A program made the position numbers and the translations under genes. 64,000 bases of DNA from Bacteroidetes bacterium GWF2_33_38. Its GTDB lineage: Bacteria; Bacteroidota; Bacteroidia; Bacteroidales; GWF2-33-38. The DNA lies in assembly GCA_001769505.1 (NCBI GenBank), contig MEOF01000039.1, positions 21,177 through 85,176 on the forward strand. Reading direction: 5' to 3'. Numbering within the stretch: position 1 is the stretch's first letter; the number at the start of each line of letters is the position of its first letter. The notes under the pieces were generated by a model that made no database searches, was not told the DNA's origin, and saw only the letters and a program-made list of their open reading frames with translations. Below are positions 1 to 8,937 of this stretch, piece after piece.

Positions 1-1602
1 TAATGTTTCTCGCTCATCAATGTCATATAAAGACAACATTCTTGCTTTGATAGAATTTTCATCGGCTCCTATGTGTTGTCCTCCGCCGTTGATGCAGCCG
101 CCAGGACAAGCCATTACTTCGATAAAATGAACGTCATTTTTCCCATTTTTAATTTCCTCAAGTAGCAGTCTTGCATTCGCAAGACCATTAACCACAGCAA
201 TGCCAAGTTCAATTCCGTTGACATTAATTTTGATTTCTTTTCTTCCATTTAGTCCTCTTATTGCGGGAATCTGAAACTGAATCAACTCATCTCCGGTTAT
301 CATGTTATAAGCCGTACGAATAGCTGCTTCCATAACCCCTCCCGATGCTCCGAAAAGTTTTCCAGCAGAGCTTCTAAATCCATGCGGAGAGTCTGCAGTT
401 TCGGGTTCAATCTGGTTCATATCTACGCCATACATTCGTATTAGTTGCCCTAATTCTCGGGTAGTAAGAACCGCATCAACATCAGAAATTCCTTCGCGGG
501 TCATTTCTTCTCGTTGAGCTTCAAATTTTTTAGCAGTACAAGGCATTATCGAAACCGAATATATATTTTCGGGTTTTATTCCTGATTTTTCAGACCAGTA
601 GGATTTAATTACAGCACCCAACATTTGTTGTGGAGATTTACAACTCGACAGATTAGGAATAAATTCGGGATAAAACTCTTCAGCGAATTTAATCCAGCCG
701 GGACAACAACTTGTTATCATAGGCAGAGTTCCGCTGTTTTGTATTCGATAAATAAGTTCTGAAGCTTCTTCCATAATGGTTAAATCGGCAGAAAATGTGG
801 TGTCGAAAACTTTATCAAAACCAATTTTGCGAAGTGCTGCATTCATGATTCCGTTTATATCTTTTCCTGCGGGCATATTAAATTCTTCGGCAAGTGATAC
901 TGATATTGCTGGAGCATATTGAACTACAACAGTTTTGATTGGGTTATTTAAAGCATCAATTACGCCTACAAAGTGACTTTTTTCGCTTAACGCTCCTGTA
1001 GGGCAAACAAGAATACATTGTCCACAATTAACACAACTTGAAGTATTTAGACCAGCGTTGAAGGTCGTTCCTATAATTGACTTACTGCCACGATTTATAA
1101 AATCAATTGCCGAAACACCCATAACCTCATCGCAAATTCGCACACATCTTCCACAAAGAATACATTTATCTGGGTCTCGAACAATGCTAGCTCCCGAATG
1201 ATCCATATAATATCCATTTTTCTTTCCTCGTATTTTCCGTTCACGAACCTGAAGTTCCTCTGAAAGACTCTGCAATTCACAATTTTTATTTCGAACACAA
1301 TACAAACAGTCGTCAGGGTGATTCGATAACAAAAGTTCAACAATTGTTTTTCGTGATTCGACCACTCTTGGCGAATGGGTCAAAACGTTCATTCCTTCTT
1401 CGACCGGACTTGAACAAGCTGTAATCAATTTCCCCGTTTTCAGGTTTTCGACAACGCACATACGACATGCTCCTGATGGAAACTTGTCTTTTATATAACA
1501 AAGCGTTGGAACTTTTATCCCGTTACGCTTCAGTACTTCGAGCAACATTTCGCCTTTTTGGGCATTTATTTGTTTATTATTTACATCTATTAAAAAGCTC
1601 AT
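1..1602 (-). CDS. hydA: [FeFe] hydrogenase catalytic subunit HydA (C-terminus outside window)
   Basis: Absent from the ORF track because it runs off the left edge; read by hand as 534 codons from the ATG at 1602 with no stop. Domain order: 2Fe-2S ferredoxin fold (Cys35, 46, 49, 63); His-ligated 4Fe-4S site (HPDDCLYC...C, about 95-108); two 4Fe-4S motifs (CILCGRCVRIC and CVNCGQCILVC, about 147-200); then the H-cluster domain with TSCCPGW (about 298), MPCTAKKFE (about 353) and MACPGGCINGGG (about 502). All three H-cluster signatures are intact, so it should be catalytic. It is the last visible gene of an operon after hydC and hydB (20-bp gap), the layout of cytoplasmic NAD-linked, often electron-bifurcating, hydrogenases. 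Bifurcation is inferred from family architecture, not shown. Confidence 0.95.
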   Translation of the reverse strand, partial: MSFLIDVNNKQINAQKGEMLLEVLKRNGIKVPTLCYIKDKFPSGACRMCVVENLKTGKLITACSSPVEEGMNVLTHSPRVVESRKTIVELLLSNHPDDCLYCVRNKNCELQSLSEELQVRERKIRGKKNGYYMDHSGASIVRDPDKCILCGRCVRICDEVMGVSAIDFINRGSKSIIGTTFNAGLNTSSCVNCGQCILVCPTGALSEKSHFVGVIDALNNPIKTVVVQYAPAISVSLAEEFNMPAGKDINGIMNAALRKIGFDKVFDTTFSADLTIMEEASELIYRIQNSGTLPMITSCCPGWIKFAEEFYPEFIPNLSSCKSPQQMLGAVIKSYWSEKSGIKPENIYSVSIMPCTAKKFEAQREEMTREGISDVDAVLTTRELGQLIRMYGVDMNQIEPETADSPHGFRSSAGKLFGASGGVMEAAIRTAYNMITGDELIQFQIPAIRGLNGRKEIKINVNGIELGIAVVNGLANARLLLEEIKNGKNDVHFIEVMACPGGCINGGGQHIGADENSIKARMLSLYDIDERETL

Positions 1603-1622
1603 GACTTCTGATTTTTTAATTA

Positions 1623-3575
1623 TTATACAACACTGATTGCATCAAACTTGCATGCTTCAGCACAAGAACCACAACCTATACAGTTATCTTCTATGATAAA
1701 ATGAGGCGTTTTTTTATTGCTAATGATGGCTCCTGTCGGACATTTTTTTGCACAAACGGTACAGCCGGTACATTTTTCTGCATTAATTTTAAATACTCGT
1801 AAGTTTGTGCAAACTCCAGCTGGACATTTTCTGTCAAAAATATGTGCTTCATATTCGTCCCTGAACCATTTCAATGTGCTTAATACGGGATTTGGAGCAG
1901 TTTGCCCAAGCCCACAAAGCGAAGTGTCTTTAATAATTCTTCCAAGTTTTTCAAGTTGCATTACTCCTTTAAATCGATCTAGCGCTTCGTTACTTTCTCC
2001 AGCCTTTGGTTTTCCGGTAATACTTTCAAGTATTTCGAGCATTCGTTTTGTCCCTTCGCGACAAGGGATGCATTTCCCACAACTTTCTCGCTGTATAAAA
2101 TCCATAAAGAATTTTGCAACATCAACCATACAAGTATCTTCATCCATTACGACCAATCCGCCCGAACCCATCATCGCTCCTACAGCTATAAGCGACTCAT
2201 AATCAATTTGAATATCTAGATTTTGCTCTGTGATACAGCCTCCTGATGGACCTCCAATTTGGACTGATTTGAATTTTTTATTGTTTTTAATTCCGCCAGC
2301 TATTTTAAATAAAATATCCCGAACAGTAGTTCCCATTGGAATTTCAATTAGTCCGGTTAAGGCTATTTTTCCAGATAAAGCGAAAACCTTAGTTCCTTTG
2401 CTGGTTTTTGTTCCTATTGAGGAAAACCATTCGTGTCCTTTTTCTATGATTCCCGATACATTGGCAAAGGTTTCTACGTTGTTGATTACTGTAGGTTTTC
2501 CGAATAACCCGCAGGTTGTTGGAAATGGTGGTCTTGGTCGAGGAGTTCCTCTTTTTCCTTCGATGCTGTGCATTAAGGCGGTTTCTTCGCCGCAAACAAA
2601 TGCTCCGGCTCCCATTTTTACTTTTATGTCGAAATCGACACCTGTTTCAAAAATATTTTTTCCTAGAAGTCCGTATTCTCTCGCTTGCTCTAATGCAATT
2701 TTTAAACGTTTGATAGCTAATGGATATTCGGCTCTTATATAAACGTATGCTTTAGTTGCACCTATGCCATAAGCCCCAATTGCCATTCCCTCAATAAGTC
2801 GATGAGGATCACCTTCAATTACAGCTCTGTCCATAAATGCACCAGGGTCGCCCTCGTCGGCATTGCAAATCAAGTATTTTTGATCGGCCTTCTCGGCATT
2901 GGCAAATTTCCATTTTCTTCCGGTTGGGAAGCCTCCTCCCCCTCGTCCACGTAATCCACTTTTTTCAATAATATCGCAAACATCAAGCGAAGAATAGGTA
3001 TTTAAGGCTTTTATAAAACTTTTGTATCCTCCACGGGCAATGTATTCGTTTATATCTATAGGATTTACAATACCACAGTTTTTTAAAACTAATCTTCGTT
3101 GTGGAGCGAAAAACGGATGCTCGTTAAAATTTTGAACATTGTCCCATTTATTTGTTTTTTCGTTAATAAATTGTCCCAAAATTTCAACAGCAGGTAATTC
3201 GAGTTTAAATATTTTATCGAAAATTTCAAACACTTTTTCTTCGGTAACGTGTTCAAAAGAAATTCGATTCATTCCTGGAATATGAACGTCTAAAATTGGC
3301 TCGGATGAACATAACCCGATGCACCCAACTTCAACAATTTCGGCTGATATATTTTTTTCGATGATATATTTTTTTGCCTCAGCAAGTGTTTTGTCAGCAC
3401 CGGCTCCTAATCCGCAGGTTCCGCAGCCCACATATATGATAGGCTTATTAATTTTTTCATTTCTGATTACAGAAAGTTTTTCGAGCGTTTCCTTGTCTTT
3501 TGAATTATTGGTGTAGTCTCTAAGAACCTCGTCGATTAAAAAATCTTTTACTGATATGTTTTCCTGTGTAGTCAT
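1623..3575 (-). CDS. hydB: NADH-oxidising NuoF-like hydrogenase subunit HydB
   Basis: 650 aa. An N-terminal thioredoxin-like 2Fe-2S domain (GCGTCGLG near 50, GCIGLC near 85) is followed by a NuoF core with the glycine-rich FMN/NADH motif GLRGRGGGGFPTGRKW (about 208-223) and the 4Fe-4S motif ESCGKCIPCREG (about 500). A C-terminal ferredoxin carries two 4Fe-4S sites (CTGCTVCAKKCP and CIGCGSCAEAC). This extended three-part form is typical of HydB of multimeric [FeFe] hydrogenases rather than complex I NuoF. It should bind NAD(H) and FMN and pass electrons between HydC and HydA. It starts 2 bp after the hydC stop codon, consistent with co-transcription. Confidence 0.95.
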   Translation of the reverse strand: MTTQENISVKDFLIDEVLRDYTNNSKDKETLEKLSVIRNEKINKPIIYVGCGTCGLGAGADKTLAEAKKYIIEKNISAEIVEVGCIGLCSSEPILDVHIPGMNRISFEHVTEEKVFEIFDKIFKLELPAVEILGQFINEKTNKWDNVQNFNEHPFFAPQRRLVLKNCGIVNPIDINEYIARGGYKSFIKALNTYSSLDVCDIIEKSGLRGRGGGGFPTGRKWKFANAEKADQKYLICNADEGDPGAFMDRAVIEGDPHRLIEGMAIGAYGIGATKAYVYIRAEYPLAIKRLKIALEQAREYGLLGKNIFETGVDFDIKVKMGAGAFVCGEETALMHSIEGKRGTPRPRPPFPTTCGLFGKPTVINNVETFANVSGIIEKGHEWFSSIGTKTSKGTKVFALSGKIALTGLIEIPMGTTVRDILFKIAGGIKNNKKFKSVQIGGPSGGCITEQNLDIQIDYESLIAVGAMMGSGGLVVMDEDTCMVDVAKFFMDFIQRESCGKCIPCREGTKRMLEILESITGKPKAGESNEALDRFKGVMQLEKLGRIIKDTSLCGLGQTAPNPVLSTLKWFRDEYEAHIFDRKCPAGVCTNLRVFKINAEKCTGCTVCAKKCPTGAIISNKKTPHFIIEDNCIGCGSCAEACKFDAISVV

Positions 3576-3577
3576 AA

Positions 3578-4039
3578 TTATTGCTGATTACGATAGTTTT
3601 CAATTATTTTGCGAATAGATTCCTTGCTTACTTTGGCGTGAAAATTTCCATTAACACAAATTACGGGAGCTAGTCCGCAAGCTCCGATACAAGCAACCAC
3701 CTCAATACTGAACATTCCATCTTTTGAGGTTTGACCAGCTTTGGTTTTAATTGTTTTTTCAAGTTCTTCAAGAACGGTTGCCGAGCCAAGTACGTGACAA
3801 GCTGTTCCTCGACAAACTTGAACATGATATTTTCCTACGGGCTGAAATCTGAATTGATTGTAAAATGTTGCGACTCCAAAAATTTTGCTTGTAGCAAGGT
3901 TCAAAAATCGCCCTATTTCAATAATCGATTCTTGTGAGATAAAACCTTCTTTTTCCTGAATATCCTGAAGAATAGGAATCAAGTTATCGCGACTTGCTTG
4001 AGGATATTTTTCGAATACTTCCTGTACTTGTGTGTTCAT
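3578..4039 (-). CDS. hydC: NuoE-like 2Fe-2S hydrogenase subunit HydC
   Basis: 153 aa from the ATG at 4039 (MNTQVQEVF). The ORF track extends 12 codons further, but those (MPPFLKNYKINT) lie in the short spacer and do not resemble the family, so the internal ATG is preferred. It is a thioredoxin-fold 2Fe-2S protein with the NuoE cysteine pattern CRGTACHVLGS ... CIGACGLAPVICV. Family members average 150-165 aa. It is the small electron-transfer subunit that sits with HydB. The order hydC-hydB-hydA with almost no spacing is the standard trimeric hydrogenase operon. Confidence 0.93.
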   Translation of the reverse strand: MNTQVQEVFEKYPQASRDNLIPILQDIQEKEGFISQESIIEIGRFLNLATSKIFGVATFYNQFRFQPVGKYHVQVCRGTACHVLGSATVLEELEKTIKTKAGQTSKDGMFSIEVVACIGACGLAPVICVNGNFHAKVSKESIRKIIENYRNQQ

Positions 4040-4108
4040 GGTATTAATTTTATAATTTTTTAAAAAAGGTGGCAAACGACAAGTTCGGCAACCACCTTTG
4101 AAGGAAAT

Positions 4109-4609
4109 TTATTTATTAAGCAATCGGTTGATTTCGGCAACAACGATTTTTCCATCTACAGGTTTTCTAATAAATCCGTGAACAGGAAACCAATGTGTTT
4201 TACCATTTTCAGAAAGGTAATCGATACCAGCATCTCCGGTGGTAATATTTTTAACCAACAAAACTTGTAATTCTTTGTAATTTGGATCTTTGCGGAATTC
4301 GCGAGCCATTTCCTGAACGGCGGCTTTAGTTGTTGTTAAAATGTCGATTGACGACTGAATTAAAAACGGAGTATTTTTAAACTCAGGATTATTCAATATT
4401 TCTTGTGCGAGTTCGAAACCTTCGTAATGAGTTGTCATCATTACATCTAAAATTGCAAGGTCGGGCTTTACCGATTTCATTTTCTCAATACCTTCTTTTT
4501 TATTGTTGGCTGAGAATACTTCGTAACCTTCTTTTTTTAAGATGGTTTCGATAATGGTGATTACATCGATGTCATCATCAACGATTAGAATTCTTTTTTG
4601 TGTTTTCAT
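4109..4609 (-). CDS. Single-domain response regulator leading the hydrogenase operon
   Basis: 166 aa, one receiver domain: acidic pocket VDDD at 10-13, phosphoacceptor Asp55 in AILDVMM, and a C-terminal lysine in FIRKPVDGK. It is longer than a minimal receiver (about 120 aa) because of an insert around residues 60-125 that includes EFRKDPNYKELQVL. There is no output domain. It lies 69 bp upstream of hydC on the same strand, so it is probably the first gene of the hydrogenase operon. A role in sensing or allosteric control of the hydrogenase is inference from position only; the partner kinase is not identified. Confidence 0.85.
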   Translation of the reverse strand: MKTQKRILIVDDDIDVITIIETILKKEGYEVFSANNKKEGIEKMKSVKPDLAILDVMMTTHYEGFELAQEILNNPEFKNTPFLIQSSIDILTTTKAAVQEMAREFRKDPNYKELQVLLVKNITTGDAGIDYLSENGKTHWFPVHGFIRKPVDGKIVVAEINRLLNK

Positions 4610-4910
4610 GGCTAAAGAGTTTTTGAATTAATACTTAATTTATTTTTAATTTACGGCTCAATTTTTTAATGAGCGTTTTGATGATGTAAAGGTATATCGA
4701 GCTCAACGACTGAAATAGGTTGCCGTTTCCTGATTTTTGATGTACAAAAAGGAAGTATTTTTTGAAAAAACCAGTACTTTTAGGAGGGGTGCTAATAGAA
4801 TCTATAACGATTTATTCACTTTTATTCGCAAGCGAAAAAAAGATTTGTAAATGTGAATTTTTGATTTGGGTATGTTTTTTTGCTATTTTCGGGTTTATGT
4901 ATCAAGAGTT

Positions 4911-5175
4911 TTATACCAATTGCCAATAGTATAAAGATTAGAAATAAGCCTCTAACTTTGTTTAGCAGTAAATAAGCCTAAAATACAAAATCGCAATCAA
5001 TTAATTATCAGTGGGTTATGCTTGTGTTAGATAGATTACGATTCAATGTGACCGACACAATTTAAAAATAAGATACCCGCTTTTGCGGGTATGTGGTAAT
5101 TTTTTGAGGCCTATTCCCTTGAAAAAGGGAATCTAAAAATCACATATGTGTCATATGGAAATAGAATTGGTATAA
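4911..5175. repeat. MITE-like non-coding element with 11-bp terminal inverted repeats
   Basis: TTATACCAATT at 4911-4921 and its exact reverse complement AATTGGTATAA at 5165-5175 bound 265 bp with no ORF. The interior carries a run of perfect hairpins. Size, perfect termini and lack of coding fit a miniature inverted-repeat element, but only one copy is in this window and no clear target-site duplication is visible. A chance pairing in AT-rich DNA is possible. Confidence 0.4.
5064..5092 (-). terminator. Rho-independent terminator (minus strand)
   Basis: Perfect 8-bp stem ATACCCGC/GCGGGTAT with a 4-nt loop (5073-5092), followed on the minus strand by a T-rich tract (CTTATTTTT). It lies about 120 bp downstream of the minus-strand gene block 5215-7051 and would stop transcription before the hydrogenase operon. 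Confidence 0.6.
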
Positions 5176-5214
5176 TGACAAAAGTAGTGTTAAGTTTCTC
5201 ATAATATGTTGGTT

Positions 5215-5839
5215 TTAATAGTTTATATAATAGTAAGTTGTGTCATGGGCTGGACAATAAACACTTATTTCAAAATCTTCCCAAACATTATTTTTATCAA
5301 CTGAATACAGTAATTTTTGTACATGATTCCCCCAAGTACGAGCAATCGTAAAGGTATCTATATTCATTCCATAAAATACCCCCCCCAGAGGGAATTCCTC
5401 CTCCATCTAGATATATCACATCATTTACATCATACGGATTTGTATTTTTAATAAACACCTTAAGAAAAGCTTCGGGGTGCATTTCTAAAGTCATATTGTT
5501 AACCTTTCCAATATCTTGAATGGTTCCATTATCAAAATCATCATTTTCATAGTAACCTTCGGCTTCGGCTGCAATTTCAAACCAACCATATTCATCAGGC
5601 GTAAACACAAAAGTACACTGCCCCGAAGCATTGGTTGTTTTATGGGTAACTACACTTGTGTTTTGAGGTCCGCTCCATGAGGTATTGTCTCGGTTTAATA
5701 AATAAACATCAGCATTTACAATAGGTTGTTTGGTACTAATATCAAGCAACGTAATATTTGCTGTTGTTTCGTATAGCATCTTTTTGCACGCCGTAAAGAG
5801 TAAGGCTAAAATTACAATGTAAAGTAGTTGTGTTTTCAT
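5215..5839 (-). pseudogene. Frameshifted secreted lipoprotein with carboxypeptidase-regulatory-like domain
   Basis: Two ORFs (5297-5839 and 5215-5406) join into one protein if one base is removed from an 8-G run on the minus strand (C8 at 5379-5386 on plus). In the long frame the protein begins MKTQLLYIVILALLFTACKK, a clear lipoprotein signal with Cys in LFTAC. It continues as a beta-rich domain with TANITLLDISTKQPIVNADV, like carboxypeptidase-regulatory or transthyretin-like repeats. After IPSGG the second frame supplies GVFYGMNIDTFTIARTWG and a tail ending TTYYYINY. The original would be about 207 aa. The break is either a sequencing error, a true lesion, or a slippage-prone homopolymer; sequence alone cannot decide. 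Function unknown. Confidence 0.7.
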
Positions 5840-5905
5840 GTGTTTGTTTTTTATAAATTTACAACAATTTCTGCCGATGTTTGAATCAATGAAATTTAAG
5901 TAAGC

Positions 5906-7051
5906 TTATTTTATTTTATCGTTTTTACCGTTAAAGCCAAACGAAGCACCAAGCCTAACACCGTTTTTGCCCGGACTTACATAAAAATTTATCGGCAAAT
6001 TTAATTTCCCCGATTTGAATGTTTTTCCTAATGCAAGCACAAAACCACCCGAAAAATATGAACGCCCTCTGATATCGAATCGTTCAATCCATTCAGGATC
6101 TGAAATCGTATTTGAATCCCATTCGTCTATTGTAATCCAATTGCTGTCGGAATCGTAAAAACCTTTTATTTTTTTCGATAATGAAAATGTTAAGCCGCAG
6201 GCAAATTCCCACCCATTTTTATTGCTTCTGATACCGTTCAAAATGGTTAAACTTGGCGATATTTTGTGGTCGTTAACCAATGTAATAATTGGAATAAACT
6301 CAAATAATGCTTGATAATATCCTTCGTTCAAATACTGTTTTTCGAACTGGTACCCAAATTGAAACAAAACGGGATAAGCCGAAAAGCCTCCCTTCGAATC
6401 GCTTCGCAATATTTCGCCTTCGAGTCCGGTTTGGTACGCAAAACCCATTCGCGGGCCCGACAAACTTAATCGATTTGCATAAGGAGTATTGATTGCATTT
6501 TCGTACGACGATTTTTGAGTTAAACTTTTAAACAACATTTCGTCAACCTTGCGATTGAACATTTTGCTTATCGAAAGGCGAATCATGGTTTGAATTTCTT
6601 CGGGCAAATTTAAAAATTCGTTCACGTAAGTTTTTTCAATTACATTTTTCTTTACATCAATTAATCGTAGCGTTAAAACAATGGTTTGAGCATACGACTC
6701 GATAGTTCCCGAAAGCATTTTGTCTGATTGTAAGGTAGTTCCGGCTTCTACCAGACCAATTTTTCCATAGCAATTTTCGACTTTTAATTCGTTTTTCTCC
6801 GACAGATAACGAACATCGTATCGATCCATAACTTCAAATGTGTCGAGTTTTTCAATTTCGATACGCACAATATTTCCCAATTGTTCGGGAGTAAAAGGCA
6901 CGTTTTGAGCATCAATATTTAAAACGGTTAAACTTTCACGTTCAGCGACTTGCGCATTTGAAACTTGATACACTCCAAATACAAACATCGAAGCAAAACA
7001 AACTATTTTTATTTCACTTCGCATTTTTCTAAAATTAAGTTGTGTTTTCAT
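5906..7051 (-). CDS. Secreted protein with CsgG-like N-terminal region
   Basis: 381 aa with an N-terminal signal peptide ending near VSNAQ. An alternative ATG at 7024 (MRSEIKIVC) would give a more typical signal length; the longer start shares MKTQL with the next gene. Residues about 40-180 (SLTVLNIDAQNVPF ... LSGTIESYAQTIVLTLRLID) resemble the CsgG/LpoB-type fold seen in many Bacteroidota envelope proteins. The C-terminal half is rich in aromatic beta-strands (GMAFYQTGLEGEI-like to RLGASFGFNGK) and could form an outer-membrane or surface domain. It is 66 bp upstream of the lipoprotein pseudogene. Specific function not recognised; the CsgG-like call is tentative. Confidence 0.7.
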   Translation of the reverse strand: MKTQLNFRKMRSEIKIVCFASMFVFGVYQVSNAQVAERESLTVLNIDAQNVPFTPEQLGNIVRIEIEKLDTFEVMDRYDVRYLSEKNELKVENCYGKIGLVEAGTTLQSDKMLSGTIESYAQTIVLTLRLIDVKKNVIEKTYVNEFLNLPEEIQTMIRLSISKMFNRKVDEMLFKSLTQKSSYENAINTPYANRLSLSGPRMGFAYQTGLEGEILRSDSKGGFSAYPVLFQFGYQFEKQYLNEGYYQALFEFIPIITLVNDHKISPSLTILNGIRSNKNGWEFACGLTFSLSKKIKGFYDSDSNWITIDEWDSNTISDPEWIERFDIRGRSYFSGGFVLALGKTFKSGKLNLPINFYVSPGKNGVRLGASFGFNGKNDKIK

Positions 7052-7211
7052 AACAATTTCTGTTTAATTATGAATCAAAGATATGCTGGCAAATAGCCCA
7101 ACACAAACTGATTTCCAAGCTCAAAATCTTAAACTTTTATTTTTTGCAACATTGCGATAGATAAACAAAAAGAAAAATGAGAATATTGGTAAATGTTGAA
7201 AGTGAAAAATG

Positions 7212-7219
7212 TATATTTG
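7212..7219 (+). promoter_or_regulatory. Possible Bacteroidota -7 box (TATATTTG)
   Basis: TATATTTG matches the TAnnTTTG -7 consensus and lies 50 bp before the HTH regulator start, in the divergent spacer with the minus-strand gene 5906-7051. TTG triplets exist upstream but their spacing (13 or 23 bp) is not ideal, so the -33 element is uncertain. Confidence 0.35.
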
Positions 7220-7269
7220 CATAAATCGCAAATTTATTTTGGCGGCATTTGCAAAAAACGCAATAGGAA

Positions 7270-8250
7270 ATGGATAAAAAAATCATTCAAAAAAAATTCT
7301 TGGGTATTGTAAAAGATGTTTCTCCTATTAACTCATCATACATTGAAGAATTGGCTGATTTGCTCGAAATAAGCACCGATAGTGTGTATCGTCGCTTGCG
7401 TGGCGAAACAGATTTAACAGCTCAAGAAACGGCTTTAATTTGCAAACATTATCACATTTCGTTCGATGGTTTAATTGATGTCGATAATAATTCGGTAAGT
7501 TTTAATTATAATGCCATTCACAGCGAAGATGATTTTATGATGTTTTTTCAACGAATGAAAAACAATCTTATCGCCATAAATAAAAGCGAAAAGCCATCGC
7601 TTACATATGCTGCTTTTGATATTCCATTATTTCATCATTTTTCGTATGATTTACTAACCGAATTCAAATTGTTTTCGTGGATGAATTCAATTCTCTGTTT
7701 GCCCAATTATGCAAATAAAGTATTTGAACCCAATTTGGTAAGTCGTGAAATGATGGCTGTTTGCAAAGATATTGGACTTGAATACCGAAAATTACAATCT
7801 CGTGAAATTTGGACAGAAAATACCATTAATAGCACGTTAAAACAATTTGTTTTTCATTGGGATTCGGGAAAAATTAAGAATAAAGAAATCGGTATTGCAT
7901 TGATTCAGGAGTTTAAAAAAGAGATTCGAGAAATTGAACAAATGGCTGAAAATAGTTCGAAATTTCAAACTGAGCATAAAATCGAAAATTATCAATTGTT
8001 TATTTCGGAAACCGAAATCGGGAACAATTGCATTCAAATAAACATGGGGAGCGAAAAAACGGTTTATTTAACTCACAACACATTTAATACACTTACAACC
8101 TTCAATCCAATGTTTAATTCAGAAACCGATGCTTGGCTTGAAAATTTGATTTGCAAATCGGAAAAAATCAGCGGAATTGCTCAAAAAAGAAGATATCAAT
8201 TTTTTAAACAAGCAACTGAAAAAGCCGATGCTTTTTTAGACCGCTTATGA
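7270..8250 (+). CDS. HTH transcriptional regulator (XRE-like, Bacteroidota type)
   Basis: 326 aa. Residues about 20-70 (YIEELADLLEISTDSVYRRL ... ALICKHYHISFDGLI) form an XRE/Cro-like helix-turn-helix with the recognition helix at STDSVYRRLRG. The remaining 250 aa have no catalytic motif and are mostly helical, probably a ligand-sensing or oligomerisation domain. This arrangement is common among uncharacterised Bacteroidota regulators. It is divergent from the secreted protein at 5906-7051, which could be a target. Ligand and regulon are unknown. Confidence 0.75.
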   Translation: MDKKIIQKKFLGIVKDVSPINSSYIEELADLLEISTDSVYRRLRGETDLTAQETALICKHYHISFDGLIDVDNNSVSFNYNAIHSEDDFMMFFQRMKNNLIAINKSEKPSLTYAAFDIPLFHHFSYDLLTEFKLFSWMNSILCLPNYANKVFEPNLVSREMMAVCKDIGLEYRKLQSREIWTENTINSTLKQFVFHWDSGKIKNKEIGIALIQEFKKEIREIEQMAENSSKFQTEHKIENYQLFISETEIGNNCIQINMGSEKTVYLTHNTFNTLTTFNPMFNSETDAWLENLICKSEKISGIAQKRRYQFFKQATEKADAFLDRL

Positions 8251-8264
8251 TACAGAAATGAGTG

Positions 8265-8588
8265 ATGTACAAAATTATTGAGTGGCTTGAATCTCACATG
8301 CTTCCCTGTCCTTGGAAACAATATTTAGGAATCGATTGTTTGGGTTGTGGTATGCAACGAGCCTTTATCGAATTACTCAAAGGAAACTTAATCGAAAGCA
8401 TTAACGCATATCCGGCTTTAATTCCAATTATATTTATGTTTAGCTTTCTTCCTTTGCATTTGAAATTTAAATTTAAACATGGTGCATTAGTTTTAAAAAT
8501 TTCGTTTATATTTATAATCTCAATCATTATAATTAATTACATTTATAAACTATTAAACAATAACATTATAAGTCATGGAAGTATCTAA
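8265..8588 (+). CDS. DUF2752 family small membrane protein
   Basis: 107 aa from the ATG at 8265; the ORF track used the GTG three bases earlier. It has the DUF2752 signature near the N-terminus: CPWKQYLGIDCLGCGMQRA, where CxGCGxxRA is diagnostic. Two hydrophobic segments follow (about 45-65 and 75-95). It lies 14 bp after the HTH gene and overlaps the next gene by 14 bp, so the two small membrane proteins are translationally coupled. The family has no established function. Confidence 0.8.
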   Translation: MYKIIEWLESHMLPCPWKQYLGIDCLGCGMQRAFIELLKGNLIESINAYPALIPIIFMFSFLPLHLKFKFKHGALVLKISFIFIISIIIINYIYKLLNNNIISHGSI

Positions 8589-8898
8589 TCAACAACAATT
8601 ACCCAATTCGACAACTGTTTTGGTATTGGGAATATTATCAATTGCAACTTGTTTTTGTTACGGAATTCCCGGTTTAGTTTTGGGAATAATCGCCTTAGTA
8701 ATGTCATCAAAAGGGAAAAAATTACACAAAGAAAATCCAGAAGCTTATTCCGAAGCCTCGTACAAAAATCTTAATGCGGGTCGTATTTGTGCAATTATTG
8801 GCACTTGCTTATCAGGCTTATATGCTTTAATTATTATATTTTATTTGTTGGTTTTGGGAGCAGCACTATCGTTTATCCCTTGGGAAACGCTCGGCTAA
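8575..8898 (+). CDS. DUF4190-like two-helix membrane protein
   Basis: 107 aa. Two long hydrophobic glycine-rich segments (TTVLVLGILSIATCFCYGIP at about 13-45; AIIGTCLSGLYALIIIFYLL at about 73-100) flank a lysine-rich cytoplasmic loop with SSKGKKLHKENPEAY. This resembles the DUF4190/'CCC motif' membrane proteins of Bacteroidota, with CFC in place of CCC. These are frequently adjacent to DUF2752 genes, as here. Start overlaps the DUF2752 gene. Followed by a strong terminator. Function unknown. Confidence 0.8.
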   Translation: MEVSNQQQLPNSTTVLVLGILSIATCFCYGIPGLVLGIIALVMSSKGKKLHKENPEAYSEASYKNLNAGRICAIIGTCLSGLYALIIIFYLLVLGAALSFIPWETLG

Positions 8899-8907
8899 AA
8901 TATATAT

Positions 8908-8930
8908 AAAGAGGATTTTTCCTCTTTTTT
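8908..8930 (+). terminator. Rho-independent terminator
   Basis: AAAGAGGA/TCCTCTTT stem with a 4-T loop followed by a T run, 10 bp after the DUF4190-like gene. It ends the HTH-DUF2752-DUF4190 unit; the next gene starts 8 bp later, so that gene may be expressed by read-through. Confidence 0.75.
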
Positions 8931-8937
8931 AGTTTTA

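Larger units (their letters stand above)
4610..5214. other. 605-bp intergenic region upstream of the hydrogenase operon
   Basis: No supported ORF. It holds the presumptive hydrogenase-operon promoter region near 4610-4700 (on the minus strand a TATACCTTTA stretch is the nearest thing to a -7 box, weak), a MITE-like inverted-repeat element (4911-5175) and three small palindromes: 5073-5092 (8-bp stem), 5113-5132 (attccctt/aagggaat) and cacatatgtg at 5141. The last three sit inside the MITE-like element. Confidence 0.6.

Noticed and set aside
1717-2742. Plus-strand ORFs of 161 and 170 aa opposite hydB
   Set aside because: They are antisense shadows of hydB, which is well supported by cofactor motifs; no domains or signals of their own.
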